In this document: piece by piece, positions 8,027 through 15,071 of the stretch | Position numbering within the stretch: position 1 is the stretch's first letter | Layout: each line of letters starts with the position of its first letter | Assembly (NCBI GenBank): GCA_029880105.1 | Contig: JAOUPA010000009.1 | Span: 1 to 24,635, forward strand | Reading direction: 5' to 3' | DNA length: 24,635 bases | Origin: Gammaproteobacteria bacterium | GTDB taxonomy: Bacteria; Pseudomonadota; Gammaproteobacteria; SZUA-229 | The notes under the pieces: generated by a model | Told to the model about the DNA's origin: nothing | The model's input: only the letters and a program-made list of their open reading frames with translations | Databases searched by the model: none | Program-made: the position numbers and the translations under genes

Positions 8027-8851
8027 ATGAATCTAAAAGGCAAAATTGAAATTATCGGACGCACTGATGTTGGCTCAGTACGTGACCACAATGAAGACGC
8101 TATCGGTACAGAACCATCTATAGGTCTGGCCATCCTGGCTGATGGTATGGGTGGGCACCGTGGCGGCGAAGTCGCCAGTGCCATTACCGTCAGAACTGTC
8201 TATGACACGGTGACGGAAAAACTCAAAACCCTCAAGGAGGGAGGCGTTGATGAAAAAACGGGATACAGCCTGGAAAGCACTACCGTGCATGATGCCATTG
8301 CCCTGGCCAATATCAATGTCTTTGATTCATCAACAGAAAATGCACAATACCGAGGCATGGGCACAACTATTGTCGTATTATTGTTTTACGATAACCGCTT
8401 CACAGTCGCCCACGTTGGTGACTCACGTATGTATAGAGTCAGAAATGGCCTGCTCGAGCAGATCACTCGCGACCACAGCCTGATGCAGGAACTAATAGAC
8501 CGTGGCTTCTACACACCTGAACAGGCCAGGAAATCACTGAACAAAAATCTGGTTACGCGTGCTATCGGTATTGAAGAAAAAGTGCGTATTGATATTCAGG
8601 AAGATGTGGCGCAGATTAATGATATCTACCTGCTCTGCTCTGACGGCCTGACCGATATGATCGAGGATGATTTGATTCATGAAACCATCAAACGTAACAT
8701 TGATAATCTTGATAAAGCAGCTATCGAATTAATCGAAGAAGCCAACCGACATGGTGGAAAAGATAATATTTCAGTCATCCTAGCACGACCTTTAAAATCT
8801 TTTCCTGCCAAAAATAGCTTGTTTTCTCGATTTTTTGATTTATTCTCATAA
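8027..8851 (+). CDS. PP2C-family (PPM/Stp1-like) serine/threonine phosphatase
   Basis: This 274-residue metal-dependent phosphatase most likely reverses phosphorylation by the kinase encoded immediately upstream. The PP2C motifs appear in order: GSVRDHNEDA (Glu23, Asp24), ADGMGGHRGGEVAS (Asp39, Gly40), VAHVGDSRMY (about 128-136), TRDHS (148-151), CSDGLTDMI (Asp206) and GGKDNISV (Asp246). All expected Mn/Mg ligands are therefore present. There is no signal peptide or membrane segment, but the last 14 residues (AKNSLFSRFFDLFS) could form an amphipathic helix that keeps it at the membrane near the kinase. A GAGG ribosome binding site lies just before the ATG, eight bases after the kinase stop, so the two genes form an operon. 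Confidence 0.95.
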   Translation: MNLKGKIEIIGRTDVGSVRDHNEDAIGTEPSIGLAILADGMGGHRGGEVASAITVRTVYDTVTEKLKTLKEGGVDEKTGYSLESTTVHDAIALANINVFDSSTENAQYRGMGTTIVVLLFYDNRFTVAHVGDSRMYRVRNGLLEQITRDHSLMQELIDRGFYTPEQARKSLNKNLVTRAIGIEEKVRIDIQEDVAQINDIYLLCSDGLTDMIEDDLIHETIKRNIDNLDKAAIELIEEANRHGGKDNISVILARPLKSFPAKNSLFSRFFDLFS

Positions 8852-8886
8852 CTATAATAATAAATATTGCGCATTAAGGATCCAAA

Positions 8887-9603
8887 ATGGCCAAATTAAT
8901 ACTCAGCTTTGACGGTAAACCGATTAAAGAATACGAACTGGACAAAGAAATCATCACTATCGGCAGGAAGCCTGGTAATGATATCCAGATCGATAACCTT
9001 GCTGTCAGCGGCACCCATGCCAAAATCCTAACCATTCTCAATGACTCTTTCATCGAAGACCTAAACAGTACCAACGGTACCCTGATTAATGGTCAGCGCA
9101 TCACCAAACACGCATTACGCAATGGCGAGAAAGTAATCCTTGGCAAACATGAACTTGAGTATATAAACGAGGCTGAAGAAGCAGGCGAAGGCGAATTTGA
9201 AAAAACCATGATCATTCGCCCCGACGCAAATGATAAGCCTATTTCCAGCGAAGACAGCAAAAAACTTAATCAATCCATTGGCAAAATTGCAGCTGATCTG
9301 GCCTCTGCCGGGGCTGCTGGCGCTGATGGCCCCGGTGAAGCCTACCTGGAGTTACTCAGTGGCAGCAACAGTGGTAAACGCATGAAGATCACAAAAATCC
9401 TGACTACGCTGGGTAAACCGGGTGTTCAAGTTGCCGCTGTCACACGCCGTCCTCTCGGCTTTTTCCTGATTGTGGTTGATGCCGGCAGCTATGAAAAACG
9501 ACCCATGGTTAACGACAAGGAAGTAGGTACTCAGGCACAGCCCTTGATGGATAGTGATATTATTGAAGTCGCTGGCGTCAAAATGGGTTTCTATATCGAA
9601 TAG
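8887..9603 (+). CDS. FHA-domain phosphothreonine-binding protein
   Basis: This 238-residue cytoplasmic protein is probably the reader and effector for the kinase/phosphatase pair. The N-terminal forkhead-associated domain (about 3-94) has all the core residues: IGR (Gly26, Arg27), SGTH (Ser41, His44), STNGT (Asn63) and NG (68-69). A linker at 95-120 carries EKTMIIRP (Thr107), a likely phosphorylation site resembling the threonine motifs in the kinase linker. Residues about 150-238 look like a second, degenerate FHA-like beta domain: they have comparable strands (YLELLSGSNSGK through IEVAGVKMGFY) but lack the SxxH and NGT residues. The ribosome binding site is AAGGAT. The gene is 35 bases after the phosphatase, probably in one transcript. 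Its binding partner is not evident. Confidence 0.93.
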   Translation: MAKLILSFDGKPIKEYELDKEIITIGRKPGNDIQIDNLAVSGTHAKILTILNDSFIEDLNSTNGTLINGQRITKHALRNGEKVILGKHELEYINEAEEAGEGEFEKTMIIRPDANDKPISSEDSKKLNQSIGKIAADLASAGAAGADGPGEAYLELLSGSNSGKRMKITKILTTLGKPGVQVAAVTRRPLGFFLIVVDAGSYEKRPMVNDKEVGTQAQPLMDSDIIEVAGVKMGFYIE

Positions 9604-9610
9604 CCATCAC

Positions 9611-9639
9611 GCATGCTGCAACCCCAGCACGCTATTTTT
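9611..9639 (+). terminator. Candidate terminator of the kinase-phosphatase-FHA operon
   Basis: GCATGCTG (9611-9618) pairs with CAGCACGC (9625-9632) with one A-C mismatch, around a six-base loop. TATTTTT follows on the plus strand. It lies directly after the FHA stop codon and reaches the last base of the convergent rlmD. The stem is short and imperfect, so confidence is moderate. Confidence 0.5.
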
Positions 9640-10985
9640 CACTGCTTAACAAAAACGGCTATCGACTCCACATGACTGGTGTGTGGGAACATATCCATAA
9701 TGCCTGCATCCGTTAGCGTATAACCCAGTTCGTTTACCAGTACACCCGCATCACGCGCCAGTGTTGCTGGATGACAGGAAACATAAACAATTCTTTCCGC
9801 CCCCATCCTGGCCAGATACTTGAGTACCGCATCCGCACCCGAACGCGGCGGGTCAAGCAATATCTTGTTGTATTTTTTCTTTAGCCACGGTGCCGAGGCA
9901 ATCTCATCACTGTACAGATCAGCCATAAAGAACTCGATATTATCGATATTATTTTTTGCCGCATTCTCACGGCCTTTTACTACCATGACCTGCGCCCCCT
10001 CCACTGCAGTTACCTGCGCACATCGACGCGCCATCGGCAGGGAAAAATTACCCAGACCACAGAATAGATCCAGCACCTGGTCATTTTCAGTCAACTGTAA
10101 AAAATCGATAGCTCGATCCAGCATATTGCGATTTATTTCAGGGTTGACCTGGGTAAAGTCAGACGGCTGAAACTCTACTCGGACATTATAGTTAGGCAGT
10201 TCATAGTAAAGTGTCTCGGGTTTAGCTGGATACAGTGCTTCAAGCTCATCGGGTGAGCCCGCCTGTAAATAGACCACCAGATTATGCTCAGCAGCAAATC
10301 CAGATAAAATTACCCTGTCCGATTCAGGCATCGGGTCGAGATGCCGGAAAACCAGCACTGTCTGATTATCACCGACTGCCACTTCAATCTGAGGGATACG
10401 TTCCCTAATTACCATGCTAGCAATACACTCGGCTAGTTCAGTAATAATACCACCGACACTCGGATGCAAAATTTCGCACCGCTGTGTATCGGTTATATAG
10501 GATGAATTGCGTTCGCGGAAGCCAACCAGGATTTTATCTTTCTTGTTAACGTAGCGAACACCCAGACGGGCCTTGTGACGATATCCCCAGAGTGGTCCGG
10601 TCAGAGGCGGCAGGATATTTTTAGCCTTGACCATGCCAATATGCTCAAGATGATCAAGAAACGCCTGCTGCTTGAGCGAGAGCTGTGATGCTGAATCCAT
10701 GTGCTGCAGAGAACAACCACCGCACAGTTCGAAGGCCTGACACTTTGGTTTGACGCGATCTGCCGAGGGCTTTAATACTTCGACCGTTCGACCTTCAGCA
10801 ATATTTTTGCTCAATTTGGTATATTTAAAAGTCACAGTCTCACCCGGCAGCGCCTGATCGACAAAGACAATTCGATCATTCACATGGGTAATACCGCGAC
10901 CCTCGGCAGATAAAGACTCAATTTCAGCCTGGACAGGCTCATCGGGCAAACGTTGCTTGCATCTTCGGCGACGTTTATCAGACAT
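9639..10985 (-). CDS. rlmD: 23S rRNA (uracil-1939-C5)-methyltransferase RlmD
   Basis: RlmD methylates U1939 of 23S rRNA (E. coli numbering) using S-adenosylmethionine. The 448-residue protein starts with a TRAM RNA-binding domain (about 12-72). The four cysteines of the [4Fe-4S] cluster follow at 82, 88, 91 and 170, with CxxxxxCGGC spacing as in E. coli RlmD. The Rossmann methyltransferase domain has LDLFCGLGNFSLP (305-317) for SAM binding, LLDPPRSG (376-383) and the catalytic nucleophile Cys404 in VSCHPATLARD. The gene lies 20 bases downstream of cysM on the same strand, so they are likely co-transcribed. In several gammaproteobacteria relA follows rlmD; here the next gene is the convergent FHA gene instead. 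The ATG at 10985-10983 gives the normal family length. Confidence 0.96.
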   Translation of the reverse strand: MSDKRRRRCKQRLPDEPVQAEIESLSAEGRGITHVNDRIVFVDQALPGETVTFKYTKLSKNIAEGRTVEVLKPSADRVKPKCQAFELCGGCSLQHMDSASQLSLKQQAFLDHLEHIGMVKAKNILPPLTGPLWGYRHKARLGVRYVNKKDKILVGFRERNSSYITDTQRCEILHPSVGGIITELAECIASMVIRERIPQIEVAVGDNQTVLVFRHLDPMPESDRVILSGFAAEHNLVVYLQAGSPDELEALYPAKPETLYYELPNYNVRVEFQPSDFTQVNPEINRNMLDRAIDFLQLTENDQVLDLFCGLGNFSLPMARRCAQVTAVEGAQVMVVKGRENAAKNNIDNIEFFMADLYSDEIASAPWLKKKYNKILLDPPRSGADAVLKYLARMGAERIVYVSCHPATLARDAGVLVNELGYTLTDAGIMDMFPHTSHVESIAVFVKQ

Positions 10986-11005
10986 AATAGTATCTCGGTA
11001 TTAAT

Positions 11006-11893
11006 TTAAGCGGGAAAAACACCCGTAGACAAATAACGGTCGCCGCGATCACAGATGATTGATACGATTACTGCATTCTCAACTTCCTGGCTCAGCTTCA
11101 TGGCAGCGGCCACTGCGCCTCCAGAGGAGATACCACAGAAGATACCCTCTTTCGCCGCTAACTCGCGTGTCACACGTTCGGCCTCAGCCTGATTGACATC
11201 CAGCAGCCGATCAACACGGCTGGCTTCGAAAATCCCGGGTAGATATTCTTTCGGCCAACGGCGAATACCCGGAATACTCGAACCCTCTTCCGGTTGCACA
11301 CCAACTATCTGGATATTGGGATTTTTTTCCTTGAGAAAATGCGACACACCCATGATCGTGCCTGTGGTGCCCATAGCGCTAACAAAATGCGTGATCTTAC
11401 CCTCGGTCTGTTCCCATATCTCTGGCCCGGTACTGAGGTAGTGTGCATTCGGGTTATCGGCATTATTAAACTGATCCAGCACAATGCCCTTGCCCTCGTC
11501 CTGCATTTGTAAGGCAAGGTCACGCGCCCCCTCCATGCTCTGCTCCTGGGTAACCAGAATCAGCTCAGCGCCATAGGCCTTCATCGCCGCACGACGCTCT
11601 TCACTCATATTTTCAGGCATAACCAATACCATTCGGTAGCCCATCACTGCCGCTGCCATCGCCAGTGCAATACCGGTATTTCCACTGGTGGCCTCAATCA
11701 GGGTGTCACCCGGTTTGATATCACCCCGCTTCTCAGCCTGAGTAATCATATTCAACGCAGGTCGGTCTTTCACCGAACCTGCAGGGTTATTACCTTCCAG
11801 CTTCACCAGCAAGGTATTCGTGGTATCACCCGGCAAGCGCTGCAAGCGCACCAGTGGCGTGTGACCAATATAGTCAGCCAGAGATTTATACAT
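11006..11893 (-). CDS. cysM: Cysteine synthase B (O-acetylserine sulfhydrylase B)
   Basis: CysM is a pyridoxal-phosphate enzyme that makes cysteine from O-acetylserine and sulfide, or S-sulfocysteine from thiosulfate. The 295-residue protein has the PLP lysine in GSVKDRPAL (Lys42), the substrate and phosphate loop TSGNTG at about 69-74, a second phosphate-binding GTTGTIMG loop, and SSGGAVAAAM towards the C-terminus. The KLEGNNPAGSVKDR stretch and the overall length are closer to CysM than to CysK. An AAAGGG ribosome binding site lies about nine bases before the ATG. It is the first gene of a cysM-rlmD unit and is divergent from the TonB-dependent receptor gene. The product also supplies cysteine, from which the iron-sulfur cluster of RlmD is ultimately built, though this link is indirect. 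Confidence 0.95.
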   Translation of the reverse strand: MYKSLADYIGHTPLVRLQRLPGDTTNTLLVKLEGNNPAGSVKDRPALNMITQAEKRGDIKPGDTLIEATSGNTGIALAMAAAVMGYRMVLVMPENMSEERRAAMKAYGAELILVTQEQSMEGARDLALQMQDEGKGIVLDQFNNADNPNAHYLSTGPEIWEQTEGKITHFVSAMGTTGTIMGVSHFLKEKNPNIQIVGVQPEEGSSIPGIRRWPKEYLPGIFEASRVDRLLDVNQAEAERVTRELAAKEGIFCGISSGGAVAAAMKLSQEVENAVIVSIICDRGDRYLSTGVFPA

Positions 11894-12007
11894 TCAACTG
11901 CACCCTTTTGGAATCCAGCACTCAATTCATGAGCGGGATTATGATATTTACTACTCAGGAACGAGAGTATATATTACAAGCCATCTGTTGCCACTTTGAA
12001 AATAACA

Positions 12008-14122
12008 ATGCCCGATAAAAGCCTGTGCCTGAGCCATAACACCCCCTCTTTAGCATCCAGTCTAATTTTACTTATTACTACCGCATCACCGGTTGTATCG
12101 CAGGCAGTAGAAGAGGATATTTTTTTTGAAATGCCCATCGTGCTCTCAGCCAGCCGCCTTGAGCAGCCCATTTCAGAAACACCCATGGCGGTTACCAGTA
12201 TCGACCGGGAAATCATCGAGGCCAGTGGCGCCAGAACCATCCCTGAAATCCTCAGGCTGGTACCCGGCATAGTAGTAGGCAACAGTGTTAATGAATGGGG
12301 CGAAGAGGCAAAACTGGTCGTAACCTACCATGGCCACACCGATCAATACTCAAGGCAGATGCAGGTTCTGATTGATGGTCGTTCCATTTATGAACCACTA
12401 CTCGGTGGCGTCAACTGGAATATGCTGCCGATCAATATTGAAGATATCGAACGCATCGAAGTATCACGTGGCCCCAACTCTTCAACCTATGGCTCAAATT
12501 CATTTCTGGCGGTAATCAATATCATCACCAGGCATGCCTCAGAAGATAATGGTCACTATGCCAAGCTCAGAGCCGGCAATCACGATATCAGGGATGCACT
12601 CTACCGGTATGGCGGCAAAAATGGCGATGGCGATATAGACTATCGCGTTACACTGGCTACACAAAATGACAATGGTCTTGATGCGAAAAAAAATATTGGC
12701 ATATATCAACACTCTAACGAAGAAGTCGATAACCACGACGATATCAGCACAGGCGCCGTCGACTACCGGATTGATTACCAGATTGATACTGACAGCACCC
12801 TGACCTACCAGGGAGGATATGGCAGAACAATACTGGATATCAATGAAAATTTTTCTGCTGCCGGTATCAGGCCTGTACGAGACAGCAAAACCAACAATGG
12901 CTATCAGTTTCTAAAACTGGATAACACCATCAGTAAAAAAAATTCATACGTAGTACAGTATTACTATAACCAGCAGGATAAAACTGATCAGTCAGTTTCA
13001 AAAATAGTTCAGCCAGGTGGTGGAATTGATGACTTCACTCTTTTCCTGGATTTTGGTCTTAAGTCTGAACGACACAATCTGGAATTTACCCACTTTAACC
13101 AGACTACCGATAACTTACGATTAATATGGGGTGCCAGTGCTCAGCAGGATATAAGCAACTCGCCATTCTGGTTAAATGGTCAGGGCACGATAAGAAGAGA
13201 AATTTACCGACTGTTTGCTAACGCCGAATGGCAAATCAATACCAGCAACCTGCTTAATTTTGGCGCACAATATGAGGACAACAAGACACTGGACAGGGAG
13301 ATATCACCACGACTCTCACTTATTCACAAATTCAATGACCAACATAACCTGAGACTGAGTGTGTCACGCGCAGTTCGTTCTCCATTCATCAGTGAAGAAT
13401 TTGGCAACACCGTATTCAGCCATGATCTGACCAGTGGTGGCGTACCTGTCGGCGTCACCCTAATCGAACAGCAGATTATCCCCAATGACAAAATAGATCA
13501 TGAAACAATTACCAGTTGGGAGATCGGTTACCATGGTCAACTGATGAATGATCAATTACTAGTCGGCATCCGCCTGTTTCACGACAGCCTCGATGACTTA
13601 ATCCAGACAGAAAACATCGGATTTCCAGCAGATAATTTTGACAGCAGCACGTATATATACAAAAATCTGATGAGCACCTATGTTAATGGCATAGAATTAG
13701 AATTAGACGCACGCCCAAAGACATCAACCCGCATTATTGCCAATACCAGCTATCTACAAATCAAGAACAAGGGCAACGATGACAATTTGAGTAAAGAATA
13801 CGAAGGATCTGCACCAGAATGGACAGTATCGCTAATGGCTATTGAAAAGTTCAGTGATAATTATAGCGGCAGCATTGAATATCACTACGTCGACAAGATG
13901 CAGTGGCTTGATGTGCCTGGACTATCTCTCTCAAACAGCTACAAAACCTTGGATATTAATTTATCAAAATTTATCAGAACCTCTGGAAGTACATCTAAAA
14001 TATCTCTGATACTAAAAAACCTTCTCGGCGACTACAATAATTACCATCAAAGATCAGAAAATGGCCCACTCATTGAACATAACATTACAACATACATAGA
14101 ATATTCAATAATATTTAAATAA
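12008..14122 (+). CDS. TonB-dependent outer-membrane receptor
   Basis: This outer-membrane gated channel takes up or senses a ligand using TonB energy. From ATG 12008 it has 704 residues. A signal peptide with a hydrophobic core (SLASSLILLITTASPVV) ends around residue 33 at SQA. The plug domain (about 50-175) has TIPEILRLVPGIVV, QVLIDGRSIY and the typical IEVSRGPNSSTYGSNSFLAVINI stretch, with a long beta-barrel behind it. The chain ends in YSIIFK, so the usual terminal aromatic is penultimate. A TTG 12 bases upstream (11996) is in frame but less likely as a start. No siderophore-specific feature can be read, so the ligand is unknown. It lies directly upstream of the substrate-binding-protein and BarA-type genes on the same strand, a gap of 31 bases to the next gene. 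Confidence 0.92.
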   Translation: MPDKSLCLSHNTPSLASSLILLITTASPVVSQAVEEDIFFEMPIVLSASRLEQPISETPMAVTSIDREIIEASGARTIPEILRLVPGIVVGNSVNEWGEEAKLVVTYHGHTDQYSRQMQVLIDGRSIYEPLLGGVNWNMLPINIEDIERIEVSRGPNSSTYGSNSFLAVINIITRHASEDNGHYAKLRAGNHDIRDALYRYGGKNGDGDIDYRVTLATQNDNGLDAKKNIGIYQHSNEEVDNHDDISTGAVDYRIDYQIDTDSTLTYQGGYGRTILDINENFSAAGIRPVRDSKTNNGYQFLKLDNTISKKNSYVVQYYYNQQDKTDQSVSKIVQPGGGIDDFTLFLDFGLKSERHNLEFTHFNQTTDNLRLIWGASAQQDISNSPFWLNGQGTIRREIYRLFANAEWQINTSNLLNFGAQYEDNKTLDREISPRLSLIHKFNDQHNLRLSVSRAVRSPFISEEFGNTVFSHDLTSGGVPVGVTLIEQQIIPNDKIDHETITSWEIGYHGQLMNDQLLVGIRLFHDSLDDLIQTENIGFPADNFDSSTYIYKNLMSTYVNGIELELDARPKTSTRIIANTSYLQIKNKGNDDNLSKEYEGSAPEWTVSLMAIEKFSDNYSGSIEYHYVDKMQWLDVPGLSLSNSYKTLDINLSKFIRTSGSTSKISLILKNLLGDYNNYHQRSENGPLIEHNITTYIEYSIIFK

Positions 14123-14153
14123 CTCAAACTCAACAAAGGATGTTTGATGATAA

Positions 14154-15071
14154 ATGGAAAAAACACTTAAACAACTAATATTTGGCAAGGCCTCAGGCAT
14201 TAGCAAACTATTATTGCTAACCTTCTGCTTATGCTATAACGCACATGCATTAGCACGTCAGGATATCTCGATAGCAATAACTGATAGCCGCCATCAAAAA
14301 GCCATTAGCAAAGTTATCATTTCCAACCTCAATAAAAACAATATCAATGCCGATGTAATTACCATTGATAGCCTAAAAGAAGAAAACAACAGGGACATAC
14401 TAATTGGGATTGGCGACGAAGCGAACTTGGCACTGAACCAGAATACAAATCCATCGCGCCAGTTAAGAATTATTACCAGCATAACACCTGATCATAAAGA
14501 TCCAAGAAACAGGAGCACCTATCTATCTATGACACAGGCCGTGTGCCAGCAACTCAACTTTATTAATGCAATTGATGCGCAGTGGAAAAAAATAGGCATT
14601 CTGCTTCAAACTAGCAATCAGCTAATAATAGAACAACTGCAAAACTGCGCGCAGAAATATAACCAAAACATAACTCCTATTATTATAACCCAGTATATCA
14701 ATATCATTGACGCACTCAATGCAAACTTGCCGGGCATTGATGCATTACTAGCACTACCGGACCCGAATGTTTACAATGCCAAAACAATAAAAGGCATTTT
14801 GCTTACCACCTATCGACACCGAAAACCCCTCATTGGCTTTTCAGAGAGCTTTGTTCGGGCCGGTGCACTTGCAGCCATACATACACCTATTGAGCAACTT
14901 GGCAAGCAGGCCGCTGAAATCACAATGCAGATATATCAAGATAACAGTACCCAGCAATACATATATCCAGAATACTTTGATATAGCCATTAATTATGATG
15001 TTGCAAAATCATTAAAAATCAACATACCAGACAGGAAGGTGCTTATCGAGAAAATGAATCAAATACCATGA
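14154..15071 (+). CDS. Periplasmic ABC-type substrate-binding protein (PF04392-like)
   Basis: This 305-residue protein has a Sec signal peptide: a hydrophobic core at about 18-28, with cleavage predicted after HALA (residue 34). The mature part resembles the ABC_sub_bind family of two-lobed periplasmic binding proteins. The telling stretch is SESFVRAGALAAIHTPIEQLGKQAAE near residues 225-250. No permease or ATPase gene is nearby, so it is unlikely to serve transport here. Its stop codon overlaps the start of the BarA-type kinase by four bases, which suggests it presents a ligand to that kinase or modulates it. A TAA sits immediately before the ATG in frame, and AAAGGA lies 13 bases upstream, slightly distant for a ribosome binding site. 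The ligand is unknown. Confidence 0.85.
   Translation: MEKTLKQLIFGKASGISKLLLLTFCLCYNAHALARQDISIAITDSRHQKAISKVIISNLNKNNINADVITIDSLKEENNRDILIGIGDEANLALNQNTNPSRQLRIITSITPDHKDPRNRSTYLSMTQAVCQQLNFINAIDAQWKKIGILLQTSNQLIIEQLQNCAQKYNQNITPIIITQYINIIDALNANLPGIDALLALPDPNVYNAKTIKGILLTTYRHRKPLIGFSESFVRAGALAAIHTPIEQLGKQAAEITMQIYQDNSTQQYIYPEYFDIAINYDVAKSLKINIPDRKVLIEKMNQIP

Noticed and set aside
9820..10170. Plus-strand 116-codon open frame
   Set aside because: Antisense to the RlmD methyltransferase domain, which is fully conserved on the minus strand.
12008..14122. Assignment of the receptor as a named siderophore or vitamin receptor
   Set aside because: Position beside cysM recalls a ferric-siderophore receptor locus in Pseudomonas, but nothing in the sequence identifies the ligand and the downstream partners differ.
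14147..14170. Seven-codon frame (MINGKNT) just before and overlapping the binding-protein start
   Set aside because: It is better spaced from the AAAGGA than the real ATG at 14154, but it is too short to judge and probably a chance frame.
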